Below the pieces are notes generated by a model that was not told the origin of the DNA, searched no databases, and saw nothing but the letters and a program-made list of their open reading frames with translations. A stretch of 64,000 nt of DNA from Thysanoteuthis rhombus (Eukaryota; Mollusca; Cephalopoda; Oegopsida; Thysanoteuthidae), in contig OY735203.1 in NCBI GenBank assembly GCA_963457665.1, forward strand, positions 5,577,850 through 5,641,849. The letters are read 5' to 3'. The position numbers and the translations under genes were made by a program. Position 1 is the first letter of the stretch; each line of letters starts with the position of its first letter. This document shows positions 11,639-23,859 of this stretch, in pieces.

Positions 11639-11815
11639 CTGGTTAGTCAGTCAATAGAAAGTATTAAGTCAACAATACTTGCCTTTTGTTGGATTGCTAA
11701 AAAGTTGGTATTTTTTTCAAAACAAGCATGAATGCTGATGGACAAAAACTAAAAGGACAAATTAGCATGAATTTACATCGAACTCCTACAAAGAATCAAT
11801 GGGGATGTTAAAAAA
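11639..11815 (+). repeat. Family C element, copy 2 (3' truncated)
   Basis: It starts CTGGTTAGTCAGTCAATAGAAA and follows the family as far as the segment AGCATGAATTTACAT. It then breaks off in a poly-A run. Its internal part is shorter than in full copies. Confidence 0.65.
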
Positions 11816-12027
11816 AAAAAAATGTTACAATGTTTAGTTACTTTATACTCCAAATTCTGAAGATGATCTGAATCCAAAACACAGAAAATTCCTATATTTT
11901 CCCATAAGTATGATAAATTATCAAAAATTTGACAAAAGAACTCAAGGTATTCCTTGTTTATGGAGATTGATTTGTTCCAAAATTTTCCGTACTGTTCAGA
12001 ACTGCACAATTCAATGGTTTTATTACA

Positions 12028-12091
12028 ATTTTGTTTTTTATTTGTTTTTTTGTTTGCTTTCTTGTTTGTTTGTTTTTTGTTTTTTTTCAGC
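12028..12091. repeat. T-rich tract (A-rich on minus strand)
   Basis: About 60 bases of T runs broken by single G, C or A. On the minus strand it is an A-rich sequence lying directly 3' of the coding-like relic at 12130-13450, where the decayed tail of a processed pseudogene or retroelement would lie. Confidence 0.6.
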
Positions 12092-12129
12092 TTAGTAACA
12101 TTTATTTGTTCAGCAATACCCTAACTGTG

Positions 12130-13450
12130 CTATATCAAAACCTATACTAATCAAGGTATTGCTTTAATTGAGTGACAATGGGTTCTTCACAGAAATGAAA
12201 TCTTGTCAATCTCCCTAAAATTCTCAATGGGATGATATGGATGATTGAAAAAATTCCTCTGTCTCCAAGTTGCAGCCTTCTTTCTCTTCGGCTGGGAGGC
12301 TGTTGTAAACTTCCCAGGTTACTGCGCATTTTCCAAGGTATGCCTCTGAGCCAGGCAAGAGATTATGCAGATCATATCAGTGGTGGTCACCTGCTGAAAA
12401 CGTCTGGAAGAGTGTGAAAAAGGTCATCTCTTGTCAGGTGAATAAGAAAACGAAAGTGGACCAATTTATTGATTAGCCTGCTTCAACAAGATCTTTCATC
12501 TCAGCTGTTGTTAGTCTATCTGCTGAGCGTCTGGTAAAGACGTTTCTGTGGTTGACAACCTCATGGTGACAAAGCATGTTGCTGTTATCGAAGGGAAAAG
12601 AATTATACATAGCAAATGCTTGATTGACTGCCATGGGGGTTAGAGGTAGGCTTTGAGCAAAAAATTCTCAGTATGGTCTGGGCACTCTTACATCCTGGGT
12701 ATTTGTACATCAGAGAAGAGGTTCAGAAATGCCTTTGAAAAGTAGCCAGTGATGAATTTGGAAGCTGACTGCTGTGGTTGGCCAAAGCAATGGATCACTT
12801 GTGTGGTTTTCTCCATCAGTCTGATTTGGTTGTAGAGCTAGCTGCATTGAATCTACGATTGTGTTTCCAATGACTGGAGCATCCACTGTTGATACTTCTA
12901 CCTTGAAAGAATCCTCATTGACATGTGGTAGCCATTCTGGAGAGAAGCTGAGGATTCAGTGTGGGCAAGTTGTCCTTGATTATATCTTCAAGGTACTGGC
13001 TGGAATCAGATTTCTCTAGATCTGATCTCAAATAAGTCTAAACAGAGTCTGCTGTTGTATGTATCCCTCTTTTTGCCAAAATCCTCTCTTCCCCGCCTGT
13101 TTCTGTATCCTGTCTACAGAACCCCCCCATTTAGGCCTTCCTGACTTGAGTGTACCGAGCTTGTTTTGCTTTTTAGTTGGGAAACCTCGGCTATTTGTGC
13201 TTATCACTCAGCCTCTCAAAATCCCTCGGCCAATAATCCTCACATCTAGTTTTTATTGCCAGGGCATTTCTTTCTCTTATTCTCTTCTCCCTCTGACTTG
13301 ACATTCTTCATCTTGACATTGGCTCTGCTGATAGAAACTAAAATTTTCTGGAATCTCTGCATGAACCCCTTCATTCTCCTGACTTCTTTCGATACCATGC
13401 TGAAACCAGCACCTCTTTCCTTCTCTGGCATCTTGAACCTGATCTGAAAT
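12130..13450 (-). pseudogene. Coding-like relic of unknown identity
   Basis: This stretch is richer in G+C than its surroundings and gives protein-like minus-strand translations broken by stops and frameshifts. About 58 codons are open at 12658-12482, including 'FPFDNSNMLCHHEVVNHRN' and 'ADRLTTAEMKDLV'. After a TAA the same frame continues with 'INWSTFVFLF', 'EMTFFTLFQTFSAGDHH' and 'GSEAYLGKCAVTWEVYNSL', ending near 12150. Two stops in that run are TGA where the context would accept arginine, as expected from CGA-to-TGA decay. Further upstream, 13431-13246 gives a Lys/Arg/Glu-rich open stretch starting MPEKERGAGFSMVSK. I do not recognise the family. An old processed pseudogene or part of a retroelement polyprotein is possible; the A-rich 3' flank favours retrocopying. 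Confidence 0.5.
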
Positions 13451-15105
13451 ATAACGAAAGAAATTTAAAAAAAATGATATTTTAGCAAATACAGTGAATC
13501 CTTGCTGTAAAGAATTTTGGCTTTAACAAATTTGTGGATCCATCCAAACTGACTTTGGATAATAACACATGGACCATTACAAAATCTCTTCATAATTGCT
13601 GAAACACAGTGGGTTAAATACAGCAAACACTAAGACCAAATTAATGCGTATGATTATTTTTATTTAACACTGGCTGGATATATATGATATTACATAAATA
13701 CTTAAAGTATAAATTGAACCCCTATCAAAATAAATGCAGTAAATATAAGAAAGAATTGGATAATATTTTTGATTTGCTTAGTTTTAGTCATGTACACAAA
13801 CGATAAGTACGATAGCTGTTTCAGTGTTCCAAACTTCAAAATTCTCAACATTACTTTCTGTTAAGCTTTGAAAATATGTTTCTTAACTGAAAAGAATTCC
13901 ATAATTCTTTGTAAATCATAGTTTAAAACCATCAGAACTGAAATATCTAGAGTCTGCAACTGTTTTATTCTTTTGTTTGATGGGATGGCAATTGTCAAGG
14001 AAGTAAAAACATTGTTATGACCTAACTTTTAGTAATTAGAAATAGTTACAATTAAAATTCTGTTTGAACTTGTTTTTATGTCTCATAATTCTGTTGTGAC
14101 AAGGATTGTAATACTCAAATAGCAAATAAATAATTCAATGGACTTCATGAAGGGTAAATAGTAGTTTGTAATCAATGCAGTGAAAGTACATCTTGTATGA
14201 CTTTTTATGCAGCCACCACCTTCATATTACTTTCACTATCCTGCTAAGTATTTCTGTAAAGTTTTATTAAAATCCATTCAAGCATCTATGAGATAACAGA
14301 CAAAATACTCACTGTTTTTGCTTCTATATGCCATGTTTTGGTTGACCCCTTAATATCACTTCTGACCAAAGTAAAGAATCAATTGAAATCAAAAAGTTTG
14401 ACTCATTACTAATATTTTATTCTTAATTTTCTTCTTTCAACATCTTTATATGATTAACAATTCACATTCCTTTTTCATGAATTAAGAATTTTAAAAGCAA
14501 GATAAACTGAACATTAAAAGTTAATAGCTGGTATAGCCTTCTTTATACATGAATATATGGGTAACTTATAAACTTTCAAGAAGTTTTTTGAAAGTTCAGA
14601 AGAGAAGCTTCAATGTGAGAAGCACATTGGGAATATTTTATTCTAACAGTTATTTAGGAAGAACTGCTTCAGTGTTTTAAGATCATCAGTGAGAAACTCC
14701 AAACATCTGCTTTAGATGTATTTGAAAGTTTTCTTCTGGTATCATCTTTACTTTTGTTTGTTGAAGAACTCCAAGAAAATTCAGCCGATTGGATTGCACA
14801 CCATGAATCAGAAAAGGTTTGTGTGAAGATATCACCAAGTTATTTTGATGCCTCTAGAGGTATTGTAATCAAAAAAATTCGAGATAAAACTAGCGGTAGA
14901 GCTTTTTTCACAGGAGATGACAAATTTAGGATAAACTTCAGAATCTACTCTATCACTGCTTGATAATCTGGTTATGCAAGAAGACTGACCCATAAAATTA
15001 GATTGTGAAAGTTCCTATCAGAATTGTTGAGGACAGTATTAAACTTATATTGTATAATAAAGATGACTTTAACCAAAAATTAGTAAACAACTACTACCAA
15101 TACAA
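13451..15105. other. AT-rich stretch without recognisable genes
   Basis: Unique-looking AT-rich sequence. A 69-codon frame at 14754-14963 has no recognised motif. No shared repeat was found. Confidence 0.5.
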
Positions 15106-15107
15106 AA

Positions 15108-15260
15108 ACTGAAATCCATGCAACATGCACATGAAAAAATCATGCTCAACTTCTCATGGAGAGATCACAAGACAGCACAAATGGCAAAGGGCTGGTTATG
15201 TTGCAAGAATGGCAGACATCCGATGGACATTACTACTAGAGAGGGCATCTAGGCACTTTG
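15108..15260 (+). pseudogene. RTE-type LINE fragment (copy 2)
   Basis: A short fragment matching the other RTE tails: 'ATGCAACATGCACATGAAAAAATC', 'TGGAGAGATCACAAGACAGCACA', then 'GGTTATGTTGCAAGAATGGCAGACA'. These encode the degraded equivalents of MQRAHERIM, WRDHKTAQ and GHVARMAD. Both ends are missing, including the GATGAT tail. Confidence 0.75.
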
Positions 15261-15740
15261 GACCTTTTTGGATGTTGCCTTCTTGTTGCTGGTTGTGAAG
15301 GGACCCCCATTACAGTTGGAGCTCCTGGGGCCCCCAAAATGTAAGTCTACCATTGTAAACAATGAATATATTTTCATCTCTCAGGCCACTATCAACATCC
15401 ATTTGTCAAACATGTCCAGATTTTATAAATCAGTTAGAAATTGTTTAAAAAAAAAACAAACAAGTGTTTTGATGATAAAATGACATAATCTTCAGCACAC
15501 AAAATTCCATAACCTCTGAAAAATATCCTAAGAGTTAGATAAATTGAGGATCCCAGCTTGACTTTCCAGTGTTTTTCATGCAAGTCAAGGACCTTTGAAT
15601 AGTGTTACTCCGAAGACATGATATTGAATGCTTCATGGAACTATAGAGTTTGTGCAAGTAAACTTGAATGTTTACAAGCATAGAGATAGATGTCATATGT
15701 ACTACAATATTACTGAACATTTCAATAATAATAAAGAACA

Positions 15741-16165
15741 GGTTTGGTTGGTCGCTCATTACATTACTGTCAAATTACATCTTTTTGCCGCATACTGAGT
15801 TAGGGGTAATCAATAAAGCAATTGGAAAAAAGGGTAATCAATGAATAAATTACTCTCACCTTTTGTTAGGCTATGATCATAAAAAAAATCTGAATTTTCT
15901 AAAACAAGTACAAAATGAGAGATTAATTTAGCATAAACTTACATTGCCAATCAGAGCCCTGACAAAAAGCATATCATGGGATTTTAAAAAAAAAAAAAAA
16001 TTTCCTTGAAATAATTAGGGGTGAAGGATGATAATTTCAGCCCTTTAGCTCCAATGGTGTGACCTGTACCTGTCGTGCATACATAGCCAGCCAGCCACTT
16101 GGACGAACTTGGAAACTACAAGAAACCTATGGTTACAATTACAGTGACAGTTTCTAATTTGAAAG
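15741..16165 (+). repeat. Family C element, copy 3
   Basis: Near-full copy. The left end is GGTTTGGTTGGTCGCTCATTA and the right end GTGACAGTTTCTAATTTGA; these are related by inverted complementarity. The middle contains the family's poly-A run and the landmark TTTAGCTCCAATGGTGTGACCTG. Non-coding. Confidence 0.75.
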
Positions 16166-16319
16166 TTTCTATTACTTGATCTCTGTACTATATTGTTGGA
16201 GACTGATGATGTAAAGATGAAGAATAATAAACTGAAGATTGGTGAGTCAGACTATAAAATGGATCAGAATATCAAGATACATTGATAATTTTTGTACATA
16301 TAAGCCTCCCCCCAAGCTT

Positions 16320-16322
16320 CTC

Positions 16323-16356
<34 letters not shown>

Positions 16357-16358
16357 TT
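16320..16358. repeat. (TA)n(TG)n microsatellite
   Basis: TA run followed by a short GTGTGTG run. Confidence 0.95.
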
Positions 16359-16667
16359 TTGCGAGCGCAATTATTGATGAAACTATTATAAATAATAATG
16401 GCTTCATTTAAAGTAAAAAGACTCTGAAAATGAGGAATAAAAAAAAAGTATATTACAAGGAAATGGCGGATTTACTCAAGCAATTAAAGTAAGTTGCATT
16501 ATCGATCTTTGCAGTAATAGTCATCTCAAAGATGAACTTCATAATAAAGATAATAATGGTATGTTCTAGAATAAAAATGATGATGATGATGATAGCCCAA
16601 AATAATAGCTTCGGGTTTAATGAGAAAAAAATAGACATTGAAATGGAATTGTAAATGGGATATTAAC

Positions 16668-16688
16668 ATTTTACATACATACATACAC

Positions 16689-16741
<53 letters not shown>
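16668..16741. repeat. (CATA)n(TA)n microsatellite
   Basis: Short CATA units followed by about 48 bases of TA. Confidence 0.97.
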
Positions 16742-17841
16742 GATTTTCATCATTTCGAAGCTGAGTTACCTTTTTTCCTTCATCTTTAGCTTTCTGATTG
16801 CCAATTGATGTTCAATTTTGATGGCATGTATGGTGGATCTAAATACAGAATAAATTGAACAAATTAATGATTTCTTCTCTCACTCACTTCTCTTTTTCTC
16901 CGGGGGAAAGGAAATGAAAAGGGAAATAGTGTGTGGGGGGAGAGAGAGAGAGAAATATTGTAAATTGAAATAATAATAAAAAATGATGACCGGGCTCCAG
17001 TAATGGGAGGTCTGTTAATAAAGAAACCAAACTTTTGAAACTGCTCACTAATGATATGTTTTAGAGTGCTCTGACCGATATGTTATGTAAGAGTGACCTT
17101 GACCTCTTGTATAAAAAAAAAATAAATAGTACATCAACCCACGTTGATTAGTTTTTGAGCTTGATGTGCAAGAGTGAACATCTGGTGTGCTTGGCCTTTT
17201 ATTATCCCCTTAGCTCAACCATGAAGGTTTTAGTCGTCCTGTATTTTGTTCATCTGCCAGCAGATTTTGCAGCAACACGATGCACCATGAGTTTTTTCTT
17301 TTAAAATCAAGTTGCACAACCTTTTACAGATTCCTGCATCTTATAAAACTTCACAGACAAAAAGACAATGATTTCCTTGAATCTCATCACATAATTTTTC
17401 CAATCTTATCTTCCTCTGTCAAGGTGAAGTGTTGTCCAGTTTTGGCATTTGCTTGGAGGAAGTTCTCTCAATTCGAAACATACCACACATGACGTTGCAT
17501 TTGCCACTGACAATCCTCCCCTTAGGCCAGCAGCGACATTAAAAAACACAATTCCACTCAACTGTGCCACTCTTCTAAAACCTTTATTGTTCAAGTTGGG
17601 AGAGAAAAAAACTAGCAAACACATCAAGTACACGTTCACACTTGCATGTGTGGCTTAGAAACTGTCATGAATTGATTGATAGATTAGTTTGTTTTCTTTG
17701 TTTTTGTTTTTTGTTTTTTTTTCCAATGTAAGGCCACTGCTACAAAACTTTCAAACAGAGCAAGCTGAAACATTTCATTGGTACTGTTTTGAAAGTTTGT
17801 TTTTCATGGAAAAACTTCGCATGTATGTGTTTGTGTATTTA

Positions 17842-17844
<3 letters not shown>

Positions 17845-17880
<36 letters not shown>
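17845..17880. repeat. (TA)n microsatellite
   Basis: About 35 bases of TA immediately left of the palindrome at 17889-17998. Confidence 0.95.
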
Positions 17881-17883
<3 letters not shown>

Positions 17884-17888
17884 AGGAT

Positions 17889-17998
17889 GTGGATTTGCTA
17901 CACAAACAAGTTTGTTTCTGCCTTCTTTAGGCCTCATCAGGTGCCTGATGAGGCCCAGAGAGGGCAGAAGCATTAATTTATTTGTGTAGCAAATCCAC
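17889..17998. repeat. 110-bp palindrome with hammerhead-like arms
   Basis: The outer arms 17889-17906 and 17981-17998 are perfect 18-bp reverse complements. The centre GCCTCATCAGG/TG/CCTGATGAGGC at 17931-17954 is a perfect 11-bp inverted repeat; the intervening parts are diverged. Each arm, read outward, has CTGATGA, then a short GC hairpin, then A and GAA: plus strand 17945-17951 and 17967-17969, minus strand from 17940 with GAAAC at 17918-17914. That order resembles a hammerhead ribozyme core. Against this, the helix II closing pair would be G-A rather than G-C, and helix I is not convincing. Confidence 0.6.
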
Positions 17999-18655
17999 TT
18001 TCCATTATGTTTCCAGCTCTACTCTAAAACAACTTGACTTTCAAAGTATAAAGTTGAATGTATCGAGCACTCTATGAAATAAATCCATCACATATCAGAC
18101 AATGCTTTATATTCTGCTATGTTGCTAACCTGATCTGTACCATATATACTATGCATATATGTGTGTGTATATATATATATATAATTACAGTGAAAATTTA
18201 AAATAAAAATTCAGCTAATGACTACATATTGGGCAATAGAATTATTGGAACATCCTTGCACACACATATACATGCATATATATACTCACACAAATTTAGA
18301 TGGATGGGTTTAATTCTAGTTTTTTTATTATTGAGTAATTCCCCTAAAGCTATAGAGTTTTTCTAAACTTCCGCTAGGGTGTCCATTGTTTACTTTCTGA
18401 GTGAACAACTGCCATATTGTTCAATGTGTTCTTATAGAAATCGCAGGTGTCTGGCCAAGTAATTAAGAGAATAAAGAGTCTGTAAGTAATCTTCCATTGT
18501 TTTAAATCCTGTCGAGTCTGTCATTTAAGTACTAACACTGGTATCAGATCTGTTAAAAAAACATGACAAACATTTTTCCTGAGATAACCACTTTGAGAAT
18601 GTTGATATTTTTGTTGCTAAGAACAATAATATGACTTGTGGAATAACCTATCCTT

Positions 18656-19500
18656 GTGAATATTATGTTGCAGGATTATTTTGAACTGAAGAAGAGAATT
18701 GCTTTAAGGGAGATCATTTGGAAATTCAAGGAGAAATCAGTGCCAAACATATTTATTTTTTTCTCTGAGCAGCTGAGCGAAACAAGAGCTTTTACAAATG
18801 GATGTAATGGATTTACCGAGCAGATAGCCTTCAAAGACTCTGTGAAACATTTGGATAAATCCTTTGAGAACAAATTCAGAAAAAAGGTTGAAACCATAAA
18901 GACTAGAAAAAAAAAACAGACAGAAAAGAAATCTGGTGGCTAAAATGAACCACCTTATAAAATAGATACAAATAATCATTTGAAAAACTAAAATTGAAGG
19001 AAATTCATTCTTGGAATATGAAGGAGAAATTACCTGAGGAAAATTGTAGCATTTTGTGCATAAAATACAACATTGGAAAAATAAATATTTCAAAATCTTT
19101 GAAGAATCAGAACATTTGAAAATTGAGGTTGAAACCCAACAAACGCTGTACAAGATTATTTTGAAGTTGGCTTGAGCAAGAACTGCAAGGTTATTATAAA
19201 AGATATGGAATACAGAGATTATATAATTCATTAAATGGACGAAGAAAGATGCAACTGAGAAATTTCCTGATGAAACACTTGAGATTTCTGAAAAAAGTTA
19301 TTGTAGATAACAAAACACACAATAGACAATATGAGTCTTCAAAAACTGAAACACTCACCCCAGACATTATTATAAATGTGGATTATTCTGAGGAACTGGT
19401 ACAGATAGCATACTGAAAGAAGAATTCAGTTTACCTGGAAACAAAATTGACAACAGAAAAGCAAGGTGCCTGTACAAATACAAGAATCTAGATGTTTAAC
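18656..19500 (+). other. Lys/Glu-rich coding-like stretch, unidentified
   Basis: An open plus-strand run at 18656-18943 has a charged, helix-like composition, and later frames continue with similar composition but frequent stops. Antisense to it lies a 164-codon open frame (19231-18737). 'LQDYFELKK' near 18668 and 'VQDYFEVGL' near 19148 are similar, hinting at an internal duplication. No family was recognised. This may be a decayed gag-like or host sequence, or chance. Confidence 0.25.
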
Positions 19501-19704
19501 TGAAGACAAAACTGAAAACAAAAACATGAAACTTATTTCCATTAAATTTTGCCTAGTTTTTACCTCCATCTTGATTTCAGTTGTTTTATATACAAGTTTC
19601 AACTTGTGCCATTGTTTCAATGGCAACTAACAACATGTTCAGAAATAAAGAGTAAGCCTTCAGGGAGATTTGAACACACCCCATTGCCAGATCTGGTTTG
19701 CGTT

Positions 19705-20775
19705 ATGACTTCAGAGTGACTCAGATAAGCAGTTCAAGCAGAAATCTAGAAAACAAGGAGGTAATTTGCTCATTTCTTGTGGGATCTCTTGCTCCACGGT
19801 GGAGAAAATGTTAAAATAGCCAGAGGGTATGTTGAGGACCCCAGACAATGGATCTGAGGTAACCAGATTGTAGAAGCCCATAGAGGGACCAGGAAACAGA
19901 CTAGGGACTGAGGCTATGGTCTTCTGCATTTTATGGAGCAAGTTGGAAGAACCAACTAAAATGAATTTCTGAAAGAAGGTCCTGAGGATTAGGATCTGAA
20001 TTGAGATGCACACAAGGAAATGCAACTCTCATAAAGCTGAAGCAAATTAGAAGAAACTTAAAATTTTAAAGCTGGAAAGAAGGAGAGACAAGAGATCCAT
20101 TCTGCTTGAATTTTAATAAAGGTCAAGATTCAAAGAATTCCTTATCAATCTTCAAAATAATGGAATGATTGATTAAAGACAAGAGCAGGACCCCAAATGG
20201 ATTGGAAAAATTGATACATAGTGAATATCAAAAGATATCAAACAACCTTAAAGGTATCAACTTGAGAAGTCAGAAGTCTTAAAGCAGACAGAAACTGAAC
20301 TGATTTGAGGAGAATGGAGCTAACTCATATCACTGATGGACTACATGGACAAAATAACCAAAGTTATTCGTCTTACAGTGGAAATTCCTGATGCCAACAA
20401 AGAATGCTCATTCATTTCATTCAAGTTTGACTTTTACCTAAATTGTTGAACTTGAATGTCATCTTAAATGTAATCCAGAGGTCAGTGAATGAATCAACCG
20501 ACAGTTCAATATAGGAAAGGATGTTGTCAACTGATGGATGGAAAACGTGCTCATTACTAATTCCTGGATTGAGATGAAATTATTTTCCCTGAAGAAAGTA
20601 TGGAAGACATTATTATGGACGTTCCACAAGATTTTGATCATGCCAGCCTGGAAGTAGGAGGCATCATGTTGCTGAAAGATTGAATGGACAGCCTGTAGAA
20701 AAATATGATGTCTTCTTTTCAAGTATTCAGTGGGAACTCCAGAAAACCTTCTTATCATCAAAAAGACTAGTCTCA
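19705..20775. repeat. Long dispersed repeat E, copy 1
   Basis: It aligns in patches over about 1 kb with 37345-38235 in the same orientation. Shared landmarks in order are 'AGAGTGACTCAGATA', 'AGAGGGACCAGGAAACAG', 'GCAGGACCC.AAATG', 'GACTACATGG', 'CATCTTAAATGTAA', 'CCTGGATTGAGA' and 'GTTCCACAAGATTTTGAT'. The minus strand has an open 105-codon frame near the end (20776-20459) with no recognised motif. Probably an old mobile element of unknown class. Confidence 0.65.
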
Positions 20776-21392
20776 CCTCAAAAGGAAAGAAAAGAGAGGA
20801 TGGGCTGTTAGGTGGGTGTCGCCCTTTCTAGTATCCCCCCTTTAGGTTGAGAGCACTTGTGGACTTCCAGTAGGGCAGTCTTTGTTTATGTTCTTAGTGA
20901 GTGACGACCATAAAGAAGTTTAAAGTAATTTTCTTTTGTTTTATATTCTTAAGAGCTTGTCCTTTATTAATGAACCTCAACCTTTTTACCACTCTGCCCT
21001 CCTTTAATAGTTGGACATTACCTCCACACACACTCACATAAAATAAGTTGAAAACATTCAAGTAGAAAAATTACATATTCAATCAAAATATTCTCTGTTG
21101 ACCTCCCGACAATTATGCCATTTTGGCAGCAAGTCATTAGTTCTTTTCCACTGAAGAATTCTCTATTTAAAAGTCTTATAAATTCAATGAAGACTTTTTC
21201 AATTTGATCTTGATTGGAAAATTGCTTCCCTGTGGAGAAAAGGTCTAGAGTAGTTTGGTGAATAGACACTGCAATTAAAACTCTATCTTTAACTAACTCA
21301 ACTTGAGTGATGTAACTATTGCAACATGATTTGTCTTATTATGACTCTAAATGATGTCTTCTCTAAAAGCTTCCCTCCCCTCATAATGGGCC

Positions 21393-21421
21393 TCATTATA
21401 GCGCAGCTTGTGCTATAATGA
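21393..21421. repeat. Short hairpin
   Basis: CATTATAGCGC and GTGCTATAATG are near-perfect inverted arms separated by a few bases. Function unknown. Confidence 0.6.
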
Positions 21422-21609
21422 AGTTAGATGATCAACCCCAAAATAATAATCTAGGCCCAAAATAGTTAGATCTAACTCAAAAATGCCTAAATTTTATTAT
21501 GGCTTGGTTATATTTTGTTGGACATTAACAACCGCATTATAATAGAGGACAAACTGGGTACTATTTACGGCTTGTCTACATATTCATGTGCCTATTTTGG
21601 CTACTTTAT

Positions 21610-22055
21610 AGGAAGCTCGTCATCAGCCTTTTAACGTCAGTTGTTGGACATAGACCTTCCCCAGGATCCGCCACATTTCTCTATTATGGGCATCGCAGAG
21701 CCAGTATTTTCTGAATTTGTCTAGTTCATCTCTCCATCTTGTATTTTGTCAGCCTTGGTTTTGCATGCGATCTTTGTTGTGAGCCATCGATTTTCTGCCA
21801 TTCTTGCAACATGACCAGCCCATTGCCATTTGAGTTTTCTAATAGATTCTGTGATGTCTTGGCCTCTCGTTTCGTTCCTGATATATTGTGCTGTCCTCTG
21901 ATCTTTCCATGTGAGGTTGAACATAATTATCTCATGTGCGCGCTGCATGCTTCTCAGTTTGCGATTTTGTCTCTTGGTTAGGTTCCATGTTTCAGCTCCA
22001 TAGGTGACTATTGGGAGGATGCATTGGTTAGGATTACTATGAAGCATCAAACCAA
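21610..22055 (-). pseudogene. RTE-type LINE 3' end (copy 3)
   Basis: The minus strand holds a 109-codon open frame (22050-21721) with the RTE C-terminal motifs intact: 'CILPIVTYGAETWNLTKRQ', 'SMQRAHEIIMFNLTWKDQ', 'RNETRGQDITESIRKLKWQ' and 'WAGHVARMAENRW'. The 3' end at about 21615 is the family terminus, read on plus as CATCAGCCTTTTAACGTC followed by GTTGGACATAGACCTTCC. It is the least damaged of the RTE tails over this segment. All upstream RT and endonuclease sequence is missing. Confidence 0.88.
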
Positions 22056-23525
22056 TTGAGTTTCACCAAACACTTATAACAAGAGATGATAACTTGGTTT
22101 TGGTTGATATTTTGACTTCTTATCTGCATCAATAACTGTACATACCTAGTCTAACAATTATAAATTAAATAAAATTGTTATACAAATTCCATTTAGTCCA
22201 CAATTGATGATAAACTGCCTAAACTGATCATTCTTGAATAATTAAACATAATTAATGCGAGCCTCCATTTGTCTATCAATTATTTCTCATTCAATTAAAA
22301 TGAAACCCATTTGCTTTTTAGTTGTGTCTTTGTGCCTTCATATATATTCATGTTTATGTTTGTATATGTAGAGATCCAGTGTGAAGTAACAGACATTGGT
22401 ATAGAAAAATAAAATCATAAGTGAGTTTGAATTACAGCTTATGTGCCTTGCCCTGTCACCAGACATTGTGTCGAAATGCTTGACAATGGAATGAGTGGTC
22501 AAGGTAACATTTCAGCAAATCATTGTACCAGGCCGCCGCTGCAAAAAGCTGCTACTTCTATTGTCAACCATGACAAAGTTCAATGTATATGATTATGAAA
22601 AGTCTGTTCATATTCTTTGCGTATTGCATTTTTGCAGCGAGAGTCTGATATGGCTATTCAAGTTTTCTAGTGCTTTGTTAATCTGCTAAAATTTGGCAAG
22701 TTTATCTCCAATGTTTGGCATAATTTGTAACTGAATTCTCAGAAGCTCCCAGAATTTCTTGATTTAGTTAGTCACATCACTTCCACCAGACGTATCATTT
22801 GTGATCTGGCCTTCCAGGAAGATCAGTAATGATAGATAGCCATTTTTGTCTTAAGTATCTATTTTCCCATAAATCAACTGGTATCAAGTAACACCACTTT
22901 TTATTTCTCTTCGTAGACAATTTATTCTGAAGCTCGGAGTTTTCTTTCTCCGTCTGTCTGTATATATAATGTTTATTGGTCATGTTTCTTACATTGAAAA
23001 AAAATAATGCTTTATATAAATATTCTTCTATATAAACAATGTTAATCTGGCCCTGACTGTAACTAAGAGGTACTCAAGCCTCAGGACTCCTTGGGTGGAT
23101 TTAGGGCCCACCCAGTAGGCCATGATCCAGATGTTTTTTTTCAATTATTCTTAGATTAACCCTGAGTATGGTGGTTTGCTAGACCAGGTCAACATGGGGC
23201 CGCCACTCTATATATATATGGAGCCTCATATTGACCTGTGCCTCAGTCCTCCATTAAGCTTAATCCAGTCTTAGTTACAATGCTTAAGTTTCATTTGGGA
23301 TTGGAATTGGTTTCTCAAAATGTTTTCTTTCCAGAATCTACATTCAAATCCCTTAGCAGTGGATTAGCTATATTTGCTACATTATGATATTCCAGTGTAC
23401 CACACCTGTGAAAATTCACCAAGATAAATGAGATGAACGTATAGAGCTAAAAAAAGAAAACACTATGTATATACATTCACATACAAAGTGATTAAACAAT
23501 ATGAATATATCCATAACATACAAAA
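22056..23525. other. AT-rich stretch without recognisable genes
   Basis: No shared repeat or protein motif was recognised. A short TA run lies near 23208. Confidence 0.45.
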
Positions 23526-23527
23526 AT

Positions 23528-23748
23528 GATTCACCATAGCCTGCACATGTACCAGAACTGGCCATCTCAAATATCATCTGAAAATAGATCTATCTAAAAT
23601 TATCAGCATAAATCTCAGCATTGTTAGTCCAGTTGTAGTCCCAAAAATGTGACCAGGAGTGCCCCAAAAATGCACACACCAAGGGAGAAGAGTCTGTAGC
23701 CCATTTGACTGGTTGGTCGGGTCCTTTATAGAGCTCCAGTGATTCAAT
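23528..23748 (+). repeat. Family A element, copy 2
   Basis: Short but two-ended copy. The left end is GATTCACCATAGCCTGCACATG and the right end GAGCTCCAGTGATTCAATA. The inner landmarks 'AAAATGTGACCAGGAGTGCCC' and 'TCTGTAGCCCATTTGACTGG' are present. Confidence 0.75.
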
Positions 23749-23859
23749 ATACTCTAATATCATGATGAATATATGACATATTACTGCACAGAACTGATAC
23801 CAACCTACGTTTCAGTGTATACCTTAAATCTACTAATTAGAATGACTTCATCCACTTTT

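Noticed and set aside
12060-12095. 3' splice site (T-rich tract ending in CAG) before an exon on the plus strand
   Set aside because: No plus-strand coding potential follows. The coding-like signal at 12130-13450 is on the minus strand, where this tract is an A-rich tail.
17280-17658. Possible mariner transposase in the region around 17000-17640
   Set aside because: The open frames on both strands do not show any transposase motif on inspection.
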